A DNA stretch of 64,000 nt from an uncultured Bacilli bacterium (GCA_934130175.1 CAKOXP010000008.1:3710-67709); one strand, 5' to 3'; numbered from the stretch's first letter, positions 33,541 to 43,281 are shown. The notes: generated by a model not told the origin, from the letters alone. Translations and numbers: made by a program.

Positions 33541-34623
33541 CTAATCATCCTTAACAATTTTCTTAATTTCTTGATAAATTCTAGTAGCTGAATCTCTAAC
33601 CCCTAACTTCAAAGAACTTTCTTTCATTTTATTATATAAAACTTTATTTTCTAAAATAGCATCAATTCTAGGAATAATACTTGTATAGGAGAAATTATCT
33701 TCTTCTATTAACTCTACCGCTCCTAATTCTTCTAGTTCTTTGGCATTTTTATACTGGTGATTATTAGTTACATAAGGAGAAGGAACAAGTATTGAAGGTA
33801 GTCCTATCGCAGTTATTTCTGCAATAGTTGATGCCCCTGCTCTTGAGACTAATAAGTCAGTTGATTTTAAAAGTCCTATAAGATTATCTAAGAAAGGAAG
33901 TAATGCTACATTCTTAGGAATAGAAATATTCTTGTAGGAATCATAGTATTTTTTACCTGTAATAATAATAACTTGGTAATTTTTGTTATTAAAAGCGGGA
34001 ATCAATTGCTTTAATTTTTCTGTCATGGTAGTAGAACCAAGAGAACCCATAACTATAACTACTAATTTTTTATCTTTATTTAACCCAAATTTTTCTTTTT
34101 CTATTCTTTTTGTAGAAATAATTTCTTCACTTCTAGGATTACCAGTATAAACAACCTTGTCTTTTGGAAAATCCTTTACGGTATTAGGTAGAGAAACACA
34201 AATTCTATCCGCATATCTTGATAACAATTTGTTAGAAACTCCTGGCACTGAATTCTGTTCATGAATTAGAGTTTTATATTTTAGTTTATGAGCCGCAATC
34301 AAAACTGGTGCTGTAATATATCCACCAGCTCCAATAACTATATGAGGATCAAATTCTTTGATTGCTCTTTTTGCTTCTTTAATTGCTTTTTTATATTTTA
34401 TAAAAACTCCTATATTTTTAAATATATTCTTTCTATCTAATCCTTCCATTTCAATTCCAACAAATTTTATGCCTAATTTTGGAATTAGTTCTGCTTCCAT
34501 TCTATTTGTTGTTCCTATATATAAAAACTGGCTAAGCGGTTCTTTTTCTTTAATTTTATTAAGTATCGCTAAAGCAGGATAAATATGCCCTCCTGTACCT
34601 CCAGCACAGATAACTACTTTCAT
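33541..34623 (-). CDS. murG: UDP-GlcNAc transferase MurG
   Basis: Adds GlcNAc to lipid I to make lipid II on the inner membrane face, 360 aa. Motifs: ICAGGTGGHIYPALAI (N-terminal glycine loop), VIGAGGYITAPVLIAAH, HEQNSVPGVSNKLLSRY, VMGSLGSTTMTE and the donor-site SRAGASTIAEITAIGLPSIL with the family Glu. First gene of murG-murB-divIB. The rest of the dcw set (mraY, murD, ftsW, murC) is not in the window. Confidence 0.96.
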   Translation of the reverse strand: MKVVICAGGTGGHIYPALAILNKIKEKEPLSQFLYIGTTNRMEAELIPKLGIKFVGIEMEGLDRKNIFKNIGVFIKYKKAIKEAKRAIKEFDPHIVIGAGGYITAPVLIAAHKLKYKTLIHEQNSVPGVSNKLLSRYADRICVSLPNTVKDFPKDKVVYTGNPRSEEIISTKRIEKEKFGLNKDKKLVVIVMGSLGSTTMTEKLKQLIPAFNNKNYQVIIITGKKYYDSYKNISIPKNVALLPFLDNLIGLLKSTDLLVSRAGASTIAEITAIGLPSILVPSPYVTNNHQYKNAKELEELGAVELIEEDNFSYTSIIPRIDAILENKVLYNKMKESSLKLGVRDSATRIYQEIKKIVKDD

Positions 34624-34676
34624 TCTATCACGTCCTATAACATTATATCATAATTTTATGTTGTTTTTAGAAAAAA

Positions 34677-34708
34677 AAGAAGATAATACATAGTTTTAAT
34701 CTTCTAAT
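34677..34708 (-). terminator. Terminator of the 34.7-kb SipW-type gene
   Basis: AGAAGAT/ATCTTCT stem followed by eight T residues on the minus strand; it overlaps the stop codon. Confidence 0.75.
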
Positions 34709-35289
34709 TGTTGATCTTCTTGAATTGCTTCTACTTTAATAACTCCATGAAAGTGTTGATTCATTATTTCATTAGTAGCACTATCTTTTATCCAAAGTTT
34801 TAATGAATATGAATTCTTCTCTTCTGAACTAATACTACCAATATCTAATATTCCTGATGTATCTGATAAGTTTCCTTTTATAGAAGGTTCATTGTTTTTC
34901 TGAAATGAATATCTTATATTTGACCAATCTAATTGTTTTGATGAACAACCATCTTTAGTATATGTTTCAGTATCATTAACTAACATTAAACGATAATTAG
35001 CACCAACTGTACCAGAATTTCTTAAAGTAAATGTGTATGGCTCATATGTCAATCCTTTATTATCAGAAACTGGAATTGCAGTTGTCAAATCAATGGCATT
35101 TTTTTCTGAATTATCAAGTGTCAAAATCAAAGTAGCAGTATCAATTGAATTTACCTTTTTACCTTCATAAATCCTAACCCAGACTGCATAGCTTACTGCA
35201 AATACACAGATAATAATACTTAAAATTAATACACATAAACCCAATCTATTTACTTTTTTACTTGGATTTTTTATTTGTTTTTGCTTCAT
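34696..35289 (-). CDS. SipW-type signal / TasA-like surface protein
   Basis: Exported protein of 197 aa. A lysine-rich start leads into a TM/signal helix (LGLCVLILSIIICVFAVSYA), then VWVRIYEGKKVNSIDTATLILTLDN, the layout of the SipW-dependent signal and first strand of TasA/camelysin proteins: aromatic motif after the helix, then N-T-A-L-LTL. The beta-rich domain continues with EPYTFTLRNSGTVGANYRLMLV and SYSLKLWIKDSATNE. It aligns in layout with the N-terminal halves of the genes at 50.2 and 54.7 kb. In TasA relatives these form extracellular fibres. No sipW is present in the window, so processing is unproven. Confidence 0.65.
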   Translation of the reverse strand: MKQKQIKNPSKKVNRLGLCVLILSIIICVFAVSYAVWVRIYEGKKVNSIDTATLILTLDNSEKNAIDLTTAIPVSDNKGLTYEPYTFTLRNSGTVGANYRLMLVNDTETYTKDGCSSKQLDWSNIRYSFQKNNEPSIKGNLSDTSGILDIGSISSEEKNSYSLKLWIKDSATNEIMNQHFHGVIKVEAIQEDQQLED

Positions 35290-35382
35290 AAAAACACATC
35301 CTATTCTAATTAGAATTATAGCTGATTTATTTTACTTTGTAAATAACAAAAAATAGATTAAATAACTACTTTACAAAGAAAA

Positions 35383-35402
35383 TGGTACTTTAATTGTACC
35401 CT
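35383..35402 (-). terminator. Terminator of pheS-pheT
   Basis: GGTAC/GTACC stem followed by ATTTTC on the minus strand, right after the pheT stop; modest strength. Confidence 0.6.
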
Positions 35403-35403
35403 T

Positions 35404-37776
35404 TTACTTATCTCTTAATTTAGCATTATGAGTATTTTCTACTTTTTCTATGATATTATTAAATACAGTCATTACTTCTTCATCTGTTAAAGTTCTACTA
35501 TTATCTTCAAACATACAAGAAAAAGCAATTGATTTTTCATCTTTGCCTACATTTTCTCCTGTGTAAACATCAAATACTTTAATATCTGAAAGAAGTCTTC
35601 CACCAGCTCGTCTGATTGTTGAAGTAACACTATCTGCCATGACATCTTTATCTAAAATGAAAGCCATATCTTTTTCGATACCTGGATATTTTGGAGCTTC
35701 CTTATATTTTAATGGTTTTATATTAGACATTAAAGCTTGCAAAGAAAGTTCAAATACATATACTTCATCTTTTAAAACTTTAGGATGAACACGACCAATA
35801 ACACCAATTTCTTTTCTATCTAATAAGATTTTAGCACTAATTCCTGGATGTAGGTCATCTACTTTTTCTTTAACAAAACTATATCTATTTTTAAATCCCA
35901 TATAATCAAGTAAATCTTCTACGATTCCTTTTACTACATAGAAATCCACTTTTTTAGAAAAGTCCCAACCATTAGAAATATAATTACCTGATAGTAATCC
36001 CGCGATTTTACTTTCTTCATTATATGATTTATCATATGTTTTAGCGACTTCGTAAAGTAAGATATCTTTAACCTTACGTTTTTTATTATAAGTATATACA
36101 TTTAGAAGTGAAGGAATAATTGATGTTCTTACAACACTCTTATCTATACTCATTGGATTTGGTAAAATTACTTTTTCTTTATGTTCATAGTCAAATAATT
36201 TAGCCATATCAGGTGAAACCAAAGTATAAGTTTTAGCTTCATTTAAACCTAATCTTCTAAGTCTTTTAGATACTTGTTTACGATACTTAACATCTCCTAT
36301 ATAATCTCCTCTTCTAATAGGAACAACAGGAAGTGTTGAAACTAGGTTTTGATATCCATAAAGTCTTCCAATTTCTTCTGCTATATCATTAACATATGGA
36401 TCAATATCTAATCTTCTTCTTGGAATTGTAACTTTAAATTTACCATCATTATATTCATAATCAAAGTCTAATCTTCCAAGCTCAACCTTCATATCTTCTT
36501 CATCTATTTTAATTCCAAGTAATTTATTGATATCTTCTGGACTAAATTCTACTGTTTTAATACTTTTATCAACTTTATCATATTTAACAACATCTGTAAG
36601 CACCTCAGCATCAGCATACTTTTCAAGTAAATGACAAGCTCGATTTAAAGCTTTATCAGTGTATTCAAAACTAAGTCCTTTACCATATCTAATTGAAGCT
36701 TCACTTCTAAGATCAAGCTTTGAAGCTGTGTATCTAATACTAACAGGATCAAAGATTGCTGCTTCGATTAAGATATCAGTTGTATTATCATCTACTTCTG
36801 TATTTTCTCCGCCCATTACTCCTGCGATACAAACTGGTTTTTCTCCATCTGTTATTACTATATCTGAAGGTGATAAAACTCTTTCTTTTCCATCTAAAGT
36901 AATTACTTTTTCTTCTTCTTTAGCATCTCTTACTAAAACTTTGTCTCCTAATTTTTTCTTATCAAAGAAATGAAGTGGTTGTCCATATTCCAACATTACA
37001 TAATTAGAAATATCTACAACATTATTAATAGGTCTCATACCTGCTCTTACAAGTCTTTTTTTAATGAAATCTGGACTTTCTTTAACCTTAACGTTAGTTA
37101 CCATTCTTGCTGTATAGTAAGGGCACTTTTCTGTTTCAACATCTAAACTAAAATGATTGTTGATAGAGTCATAACTTTCTTTAAAACTATCTTCTGGCAA
37201 CTTAACTTTTCTGTTTAAAATAGCCCCTATTTCATAGGCAAAACCAATATGATAGTAACAATCATTATTTCTATGTTTATGAATATCTAATTCATATAAT
37301 GTATCATCAAGTCCTAAATATTTTAAAGGATCTTCTCCTACTTTAGCACTACTATCTAATTCTTCAATTCCTTTGGCATAAGTTTCATCATTTTTTTCTT
37401 CTAAACCTAACTCATATAAAGCACAAATCATTCCATTTGACTCTACTCCACGAATTTTACCCTTTTTAATTTCAAAATCACCTGGTAAAACAGCTCCTGG
37501 AAGAGAAACGATTACTTTTAATCCTTCACGTACATTAGGTGCACCACAAACTATTTGAATAGCTTCACTCTTACCAATATCAACCATACATACATGTAAA
37601 TGATCACTATCAGGATGCTCAACACAAGAGATTACTTCTCCAATAACTAAGTTATCAATATGATTAGTAATTACTTTTTCAACATTAATACCTGATTGTG
37701 TAATTTTTACAGCTAATTCTTTTAAATCTTGATCTGATATATCAATGTAATCACTTACCCACTCTAAACTAATCAT
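35404..37776 (-). CDS. pheT: Phenylalanyl-tRNA synthetase beta subunit
   Basis: Beta subunit of the (alpha-beta)2 enzyme charging tRNA-Phe, 790 aa. Domains in order: N-terminal EMAP-type tRNA-binding fold (about 40-150; HPDSDHLHVCMVDIG, VCGAPNVREG), B3/B4 editing domain (about 210-370; LEYGQPLHFFD, GGENTEVDDNT), B5 domain (about 400-475), catalytic-like core, and the C-terminal anticodon-binding FDX-ACB domain (YPGIEKDMAFILDKDV to the end). It overlaps pheS by 8 bp. Expression is under the upstream T-box. Confidence 0.97.
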   Translation of the reverse strand: MISLEWVSDYIDISDQDLKELAVKITQSGINVEKVITNHIDNLVIGEVISCVEHPDSDHLHVCMVDIGKSEAIQIVCGAPNVREGLKVIVSLPGAVLPGDFEIKKGKIRGVESNGMICALYELGLEEKNDETYAKGIEELDSSAKVGEDPLKYLGLDDTLYELDIHKHRNNDCYYHIGFAYEIGAILNRKVKLPEDSFKESYDSINNHFSLDVETEKCPYYTARMVTNVKVKESPDFIKKRLVRAGMRPINNVVDISNYVMLEYGQPLHFFDKKKLGDKVLVRDAKEEEKVITLDGKERVLSPSDIVITDGEKPVCIAGVMGGENTEVDDNTTDILIEAAIFDPVSIRYTASKLDLRSEASIRYGKGLSFEYTDKALNRACHLLEKYADAEVLTDVVKYDKVDKSIKTVEFSPEDINKLLGIKIDEEDMKVELGRLDFDYEYNDGKFKVTIPRRRLDIDPYVNDIAEEIGRLYGYQNLVSTLPVVPIRRGDYIGDVKYRKQVSKRLRRLGLNEAKTYTLVSPDMAKLFDYEHKEKVILPNPMSIDKSVVRTSIIPSLLNVYTYNKKRKVKDILLYEVAKTYDKSYNEESKIAGLLSGNYISNGWDFSKKVDFYVVKGIVEDLLDYMGFKNRYSFVKEKVDDLHPGISAKILLDRKEIGVIGRVHPKVLKDEVYVFELSLQALMSNIKPLKYKEAPKYPGIEKDMAFILDKDVMADSVTSTIRRAGGRLLSDIKVFDVYTGENVGKDEKSIAFSCMFEDNSRTLTDEEVMTVFNNIIEKVENTHNAKLRDK

Positions 37777-38827
37777 TTAAATCTTTCTCCTTTCTATCAA
37801 ATACTTTTTCTTCTCTTAAATCTGTATTATAGAAAACTCTACAGTCATTAATTCCATATTTTAACATTGCAAGTCGTTCTGATCCAAATCCGAAAGCAAA
37901 ACCACTCCATTTTTCTGGATCATATCCACTAGATTTTAAAACATTTGGATGAACTACACCTGCTCCTGCTACGGTAATCCAACCTGTATTTTTACAAATA
38001 TTGCATCCTGCTCCATGACAGTTAAAACAACTAATATCCGCTTCTACAGATGGTTCAGTAAATTGATAATAACTTGGATGAAGACGTGTTTCTGTTTCAG
38101 GTCCAAATAATTTTTTTACTAAAACATCAATTGTACCTTTCAAGTCTGATAAGGAAATATTTTTATCAACTAATAATCCTTCTATTTGCATAAATTGATG
38201 TGAATGAGTTGCATCATCATCATCTCTTCTATAAGTTTTTCCAGGACAAATTACACGAATTGGAACTTCTCCTTTTCCTTTTAACATTGTACGAACTTGA
38301 ACTGGTGAGGTTTGACTTCTAAGTAAAACTTCTTCTCCTTCTATATAGAATGTATCTTGAGCATCTCTAGCTGGATGTCCCTTTGGAATATTTAACATTT
38401 CAAAGTTATATTTATCAAGTTCTATTTCAGGTCCATCCACTACATCATATCCCATAGACATAAAAACTTCTTCGACTTCTTCTACTAGTTTTTCTAAGAT
38501 ACTAGGAGCACCACTTGCTACTTTAGTAGCAGGAAGTGATATATCAATAGCTTCACTTGCTAATTTTTTATTAAGAATCTCTTCTTCATAAGCATTCTTT
38601 CTATTTTCATAAAATTCTGTAAAAATACCTCTAACTTCATTAACACTTCCTCCAAACTCTTTTTTCTCTTCATTTGGAATTTCCTTTATTAATTGATTGA
38701 GATTAGTTATAAGTCCTTTTTTACCTAAATACTTTACTTTTAACTCATTAAGTTCATCCATATTAGAAATAGTATCCATATCTTTTTCTAATAGTTTTTT
38801 AACTTCTTCTACTTGTTCATATTTCAT
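37769..38827 (-). CDS. pheS: Phenylalanyl-tRNA synthetase alpha subunit
   Basis: Catalytic alpha subunit, 352 aa. N-terminal coiled coil, then class II motif 2 (LLRSQTSPVQVRTM, VICPGKTYRRDDDDATHSHQFMQIEGL) and motif 3 (GFAFGFGSERLAMLKYGI). The Phe-binding region has FTEPSVEADISCF, and a CxxC...CxxC cluster (CFNCHGAGCNICKNTG) is present as in Firmicute PheS. AGGAGG precedes the ATG. First gene of the T-box controlled operon. Confidence 0.97.
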   Translation of the reverse strand: MKYEQVEEVKKLLEKDMDTISNMDELNELKVKYLGKKGLITNLNQLIKEIPNEEKKEFGGSVNEVRGIFTEFYENRKNAYEEEILNKKLASEAIDISLPATKVASGAPSILEKLVEEVEEVFMSMGYDVVDGPEIELDKYNFEMLNIPKGHPARDAQDTFYIEGEEVLLRSQTSPVQVRTMLKGKGEVPIRVICPGKTYRRDDDDATHSHQFMQIEGLLVDKNISLSDLKGTIDVLVKKLFGPETETRLHPSYYQFTEPSVEADISCFNCHGAGCNICKNTGWITVAGAGVVHPNVLKSSGYDPEKWSGFAFGFGSERLAMLKYGINDCRVFYNTDLREEKVFDRKEKDLND

Positions 38828-38845
38828 ATATATCCTCCTTACAAA

Positions 38846-39062
38846 AAAAATAACTATAATCTAAGGACGAATTATCGCGGTACCACCTTAGTTTATAGTT
38901 ATTTATTACTTACTATACACTTATATTCTTTTAACGCAAGAATTACGCTTACTATTAATAAGGACTCCTAAGACGAATTCGTATAATTATATTATCTGTT
39001 TCCACCAACCACAGACTCTCTAAAAATAATCATTATATTACTACTTCTTAATCAACATCGAT
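38846..39062 (-). promoter_or_regulatory. T-box riboswitch (Phe) upstream of pheS
   Basis: On the minus strand the T-box core TAAGGTGGTACCGCG is the complement of 38876-38890. Stem I elements AGAGAG and GGTTGGTGGAAACAG are visible near 39000-39020, followed by ACGAATTCGT containing the Phe codon TTC as a plausible specifier. The terminator pairs CTAAGG near 38890 with CCTTAG near 38862 and ends in a run of eight T. An extended -10 TGATATAAT (complement of 39069-39077) lies upstream. Confidence 0.93.
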
Positions 39063-39103
39063 AGCTGTATTATATCACAAAAAGTACAAATTTACTAGTG
39101 TTT

Positions 39104-39655
39104 TTAGACTGTTAGTAATTCTTGTTCTTTTGCTTTTAAAATTTCTTCTATTTTCTTATTATATTGATTTACTAAATCTTGAATATCTTTTTCTACTTGT
39201 TTTTCTAAATCTTCTGGAAGTTCTTGTTTTTTAGCCTCATCTAAACCATCATGTCTTGCATTTCTAATTGATACTTTAGCATCTTCTGCCATAGCTTTTA
39301 CTTGTTTTGTTAATTCTTTTCTTCTTTCCTCAGTTAGTGCTGGAATTACAATTCTAATTGATTCTCCATCATTGTTTGGAGTATAACCTAAATTTGATTC
39401 AAAGATTGCTTTTTCAATATCTTTTAAACATCCTTTATCAAATGGTTTTATTAATAATTGTGTAGCCTCAGGTACAGAAATTGTCGCTAACTGTTTAAGT
39501 GGAGTCATAGATCCATAATAAGATACAACAATACCATCTAAACTTGAAGGATTAGCTCTTCCTGCTCTTACTGTTCTAAGTCTTTGTTCATATGATTCTA
39601 TTGTTTTATTCATCTTTTCTTTTGCTAAAGAAATAATTGTTTCATTCATTTTCAT
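39104..39655 (-). CDS. frr: Ribosome recycling factor
   Basis: Splits post-termination ribosomes with EF-G; 183 aa, normal length. Family blocks: RVRTVRAGRANPSSLDGI-like region (RLRTVRAGRANPSSL near residues 26-40), YYGSMTPLKQLATISVPEA, IRIVIPALTEERRKEL and the long C-terminal helix ending EEILKAKEQELLTV. The gene usually between tsf and frr, pyrH, is missing here and two envelope genes occupy the space. Confidence 0.96.
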   Translation of the reverse strand: MKMNETIISLAKEKMNKTIESYEQRLRTVRAGRANPSSLDGIVVSYYGSMTPLKQLATISVPEATQLLIKPFDKGCLKDIEKAIFESNLGYTPNNDGESIRIVIPALTEERRKELTKQVKAMAEDAKVSIRNARHDGLDEAKKQELPEDLEKQVEKDIQDLVNQYNKKIEEILKAKEQELLTV

Positions 39656-39703
39656 CTCTCCTTAAGTATTATTATAATATATTAAAATTATAAAATAAAG
39701 AAA

Positions 39704-39726
39704 AAGTAGAAATAATTTCTACTTAA
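39704..39726 (-). terminator. Terminator before frr
   Basis: AAGTAGAAAT/ATTTCTACTT stem, overlapping the stop of the 39.7-kb gene, with TTTTTC on the minus strand. frr therefore probably has its own promoter. Confidence 0.75.
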
Positions 39727-40768
39727 CTAATTCTATACTTTCTAAATAATAATTATTATTATCTTTGTCAAAATCAAAAGTATATTTATATTGATTTAAT
39801 TTAGCATAATCTTTTTCAATATCAAATGTTTCATATGTATAATCAGTCAATTGGTCAACACCCTTAGCATTAGTAATATCATAAGCCTTGTATATATTTC
39901 CCTCTGCTGTTATCTCAATAGCAACATTAATATATAATTTATTATTATCTTTCTCAACTTTAACTATTTTTCTTTTCATTGACATAGCTGAAGTTCCACC
40001 ACAACCAGTTTTTTCTTTATATTGATAATATCCATTTGCATATTCATAATATTTGCAAGTTCCATAATCAATAGTTTCTTCGTGTGCTTTAAATTTATCT
40101 TTTCCAAATAGTTCTGTTAAACTTTCATCTAACTGTTCTTTAGAAAAATAAAAGGGTGATCTTATATTAGCAACGCCTAATACTTGAATATAGTCAGCAC
40201 TAAAGTTTGCAGGTGTTGTCTTATCTTTTGCATATAGAATTTCATAATTTGCAGCATCTTGAGATGAACTAACTGAATTATCATATCTTTCGATTAATTT
40301 CTTTGCAAAAATACTTGTAGGTTCTATTTCTTCTATTTCATTATTTTTATCATTTTTTATTTCTTTATTAGACTTCTTATTTGCCTCACTCTTATTAACT
40401 TCAGTACTATCAGTTTTATTAAAAATTTCAAAATAATAATAGCTACCACCAGCACCCAAAGCAAGACAAATGATAATTATTAAAAATGTAGTGAATGGAT
40501 TTCTTTTCTTATATTTCTTGTTTTTTTTCTTCTTTTTTGATTCTAGGAATTCTTCTTCGTCATCATTTTCTTCTTCTTTTTTTGTTAAATCAGGTTTATC
40601 AGCTTCTAGAACACTTGGCATATCCTTTGGCGGATCAATTTTAACCTCTGGGAAAGAAACTGTTTCTTCTAAAGATTCGACCTGATCATTATTTTCTGGA
40701 TTAAATATTGCTGACTTCTGGCCTACCTCAGCAACAAATGTGTTACTCATTTCATCATCTTTGTTCAT
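39719..40768 (-). CDS. Unknown single-pass membrane protein
   Basis: Protein of 349 aa with unusual order: an acidic, disordered cytoplasmic N-terminus of about 85 residues (KPDLTKKEEENDDEEEFLESK), a run of Lys residues (KKKKKNKKYKKR), one TM helix (TFLIIIICLALGAGGSYYYF, about 95-115), a second disordered stretch, and an extracellular globular domain with two Cys (FGKDKFKAHEETIDYGTCKYYEYANG, GCGGTSAMSMKRK) that could form a disulfide. ATG at 40768 has AAGGAG upstream. I do not recognise the family. The basic run before the TM would keep the N-terminus inside. Confidence 0.65.
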   Translation of the reverse strand: MNKDDEMSNTFVAEVGQKSAIFNPENNDQVESLEETVSFPEVKIDPPKDMPSVLEADKPDLTKKEEENDDEEEFLESKKKKKNKKYKKRNPFTTFLIIIICLALGAGGSYYYFEIFNKTDSTEVNKSEANKKSNKEIKNDKNNEIEEIEPTSIFAKKLIERYDNSVSSSQDAANYEILYAKDKTTPANFSADYIQVLGVANIRSPFYFSKEQLDESLTELFGKDKFKAHEETIDYGTCKYYEYANGYYQYKEKTGCGGTSAMSMKRKIVKVEKDNNKLYINVAIEITAEGNIYKAYDITNAKGVDQLTDYTYETFDIEKDYAKLNQYKYTFDFDKDNNNYYLESIELVK

Positions 40769-40844
40769 ATATAACAACTCCTTATCTTCTTAATATAACT
40801 ACATTATATAATTAAAGAAGAAAAATAGCAAGAAAAAAAGAATT

Positions 40845-41387
40845 CTACTCACCTTTAGAATCCTCTTTATAACTCAATATTTCAGAATACTTTTCTCTAA
40901 TACTCTTTAATCTTTTCTTAGTAAGATATTCACTAGATAATTCCTCTTCTTTTGAAAAACAATTACTATAGTTTATTATCTTACCATCTTTAACAGCAAC
41001 TAAAAGGGGAATTTCAAAATCAAAATTAGAAATATCTTCTTTTAGTTCCATTTTTAGTCTTTTATATTTACCTTTTTCTTTATTCTTTAAAGTATCAAGG
41101 TTATAATAATTAATTTCTTTAATAGATAATTTTTTAGCTTCACTATTTATTAGTCCTACAGCTTCTACACTTCCTTCATCATCAGAATTAGCAAGTAAAA
41201 TAAGTCCTGTTCCACTTTCTAAAATAGTAACTATATCTTTATAACTAGAATAAACAAATGGATTATTTTTACTAACATTATATTCTTTAGCAAACTTTTC
41301 ACTATCTGTTAATTCTTCTACTTTTTTAACAGAACAACCTGTTGTAAATATAATAAGTATTAGAAAAACTACTACTAATTTTTTCAT
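40845..41387 (-). CDS. Lipoprotein, thioredoxin-fold-like
   Basis: Lipoprotein of 180 aa: hydrophobic signal and lipobox FTTGC, with Cys18 as the lipid site. The body has a beta-alpha-beta pattern (GTGLILLANSDDEGSVEAVG, then KEINYYNLDTLKNKEKGKY, then FEIPLLVAVKDGKIINYSN) that suggests a thioredoxin-like fold. The active CxxC is absent; in its place is SDDEG. A bacteriocin-accessory or thioredoxin-like binding protein is possible. It starts 3 bp after tsf, so it is probably in the rpsB-tsf operon. Confidence 0.65.
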   Translation of the reverse strand: MKKLVVVFLILIIFTTGCSVKKVEELTDSEKFAKEYNVSKNNPFVYSSYKDIVTILESGTGLILLANSDDEGSVEAVGLINSEAKKLSIKEINYYNLDTLKNKEKGKYKRLKMELKEDISNFDFEIPLLVAVKDGKIINYSNCFSKEEELSSEYLTKKRLKSIREKYSEILSYKEDSKGE

Positions 41388-41390
41388 TAA

Positions 41391-42263
41391 CTATCCTTTA
41401 ATTTGGTTCATTACTTCTTCTGCAAAGTTTTCTTCTTTCTTTTCGATTCCTTCTCCTACTTCAAATCTAGTCATTGAAACAATCTTACCACCGTTATTTT
41501 TAACATAATCAAGAACTGTCATACCACTATCTTTAACAAATGGTTGTTCTTCTAAACAAATTTCTTTATAGAATTTATTTAATCTACCAGTAACCATTTT
41601 TTCAGCTATTTCAGCTGGTTTTCCTTCTTGCATAACTTGTTCTTTGATAACATGAGCTTCATGTTCAACCATTTCAGCTGGAACTTCTTCTCTTGTTATA
41701 GCAGTTGGATTCATAGCAGCAGCATGCATTGCTACATCTTTAGCAACTTCTTCAGTAGTGTTTTCTAAAACAACTAAACTACCAATTCTACCACCCATAT
41801 GTTTATATGCTCCAAATACTTCATTATCGTTTTTAACTACTTTTTTAAAACGTCTAATGCTTATTTTTTCTCCGATTGTTGAAATAATGTTAATTAATTT
41901 ATCATTAACAGTTGTTCCTTCATCATTATAGTTTAATAATGCATCAACATCATTGAAATCACTTTTTAAAATAAGATCGGCTACATAATCAACGAATTTA
42001 GTAAATTCTTCATTTTTTGCAACGAAATCAGTTTCAGAGTTAACTTCTAAGATAACAGCTTCATTTCCTGAAGTTATAATTTGGCATACACCTTCAGCAG
42101 CTACTCTTCCTTCTTTTTTAGCAGCTTTAGAGATACCCTTTTCACGTAACCAGTCGATTGCTTTATCCATATCTCCTTCGCATGCTTCTAAAGCTTTTTT
42201 ACAATCAAGCATACCAGCTTGAGTTTTTTCTCTTAATTCTTTTACATCACTTGCTTTATACAT
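41391..42263 (-). CDS. tsf: Elongation factor Ts
   Basis: Guanine-nucleotide exchange factor for EF-Tu, 290 aa. N-terminal UBA-like domain VKELREKTQAGMLDCKKALE and DKAIDWLREKGIS; the exchange core has VILEVNSETDFVAKNEEF, the TDFV motif that contacts EF-Tu; HAAAMNPTAI and the C-terminal module follow. AGGAGG precedes the ATG. It follows rpsB by 46 bp, the usual order. Confidence 0.97.
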   Translation of the reverse strand: MYKASDVKELREKTQAGMLDCKKALEACEGDMDKAIDWLREKGISKAAKKEGRVAAEGVCQIITSGNEAVILEVNSETDFVAKNEEFTKFVDYVADLILKSDFNDVDALLNYNDEGTTVNDKLINIISTIGEKISIRRFKKVVKNDNEVFGAYKHMGGRIGSLVVLENTTEEVAKDVAMHAAAMNPTAITREEVPAEMVEHEAHVIKEQVMQEGKPAEIAEKMVTGRLNKFYKEICLEEQPFVKDSGMTVLDYVKNNGGKIVSMTRFEVGEGIEKKEENFAEEVMNQIKG

Positions 42264-42309
42264 TTTAAATCCTCCTTATATTTAGAAAAAGGACAATTAT
42301 TAATTATCC

Positions 42310-43281
42310 TTATTTATTTAATGCTTCTACTAATTCACTTTTCTTCATAGTAGAATAACCTTTAATTCCAGCTTCTTTTGCTTTTGCTTTTAAGTCAGCT
42401 AAAGTAAGACTAGATAAGTCAGTAGTTTCTTCTTTTGAAATTTCTTTAACTTCTTCTACTTCCTTCTTTTCTTCTTTAACAACTTTTTTTTCTTCTTTTA
42501 CTTCTTTTTTGAATTCTTTCTTATCTTCTTTGAAAGATTTTTTTGAATTCTTTTTGAAATCTTTTGTTTTTTCATCTTCTGTTACGTAATCAATTACTTC
42601 ATTACCATTAACTTCAGCGATAGCGTTAGTAAGTGCTCCTATGATTAATTTAACAGCACGAACTGCATCATCGTTTCCTGGAATAACGTAATCAACAACA
42701 TCTGGATCACAGTTAGTATCTACTATACCAAATACAGGGATTCCTAGAATATGAGCTTCTTTAATTGCGATTTCTTCTTTACGAGGATCAACAATAACCA
42801 TTGCTTGTGGAGCTTTTTTCATCTCACGGATTCCTCTTAAGTTTTTATTTAATTTTTCATATTCTTTTTTGATATTAACTACTTCTTTTTTAGGTAATAA
42901 ATCAAAAGTACCATCAGCTTCCATTTTTTCAATTTCATCTAATCTTTTAATTCTACTTCTTATTGTCTTGAAGTTAGTTAAAGTTCCACCTAACCATCTT
43001 TCATTCATGAAATACATGTTAGTTCTAACAGCAGCTTCTTCTACTGCTTCTTGAGCTTGTTTCTTAGTTCCAACAAATAAAACCTTTCCACCATCAGTAG
43101 CGATTTGTTTTAAAGCTTCATATGCTTCTTCTAATTTTTTAACTGTTTTAGCTAAATCGATAATATAAATATCATCACGTGTTGTATAGATGTATTCCTT
43201 CATTTTTGGATTCCATCTTCTTTTTTGGTGTCCGAAATGTACACCAGCTTCTAATAAATAATTCATTGATATTACTGTCAT
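42310..43281 (-). CDS. rpsB: 30S ribosomal protein S2 with Rho_N-like C-terminal tail
   Basis: Ribosomal protein S2, 323 aa against the usual 230-260. The core ends near residue 235 and shows ISMNYLLEAGVHFGHQKRRWNPKM, GGKVLFVGTKKQAQ, RWLGGTLTNFKTI and GIPVFGIVDTNCDPD. A Lys/Glu-rich linker of about 50 residues follows, then a C-terminal domain LTLADLKAKAKEAGIKGYSTMKK-SELVEAL that resembles the Rho_N (SAP-like) fold. L20 in this window has the same tail. SD AAAGGAG precedes the start. The tail is probably an RNA- or DNA-binding add-on. Confidence 0.93.
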   Translation of the reverse strand: MTVISMNYLLEAGVHFGHQKRRWNPKMKEYIYTTRDDIYIIDLAKTVKKLEEAYEALKQIATDGGKVLFVGTKKQAQEAVEEAAVRTNMYFMNERWLGGTLTNFKTIRSRIKRLDEIEKMEADGTFDLLPKKEVVNIKKEYEKLNKNLRGIREMKKAPQAMVIVDPRKEEIAIKEAHILGIPVFGIVDTNCDPDVVDYVIPGNDDAVRAVKLIIGALTNAIAEVNGNEVIDYVTEDEKTKDFKKNSKKSFKEDKKEFKKEVKEEKKVVKEEKKEVEEVKEISKEETTDLSSLTLADLKAKAKEAGIKGYSTMKKSELVEALNK

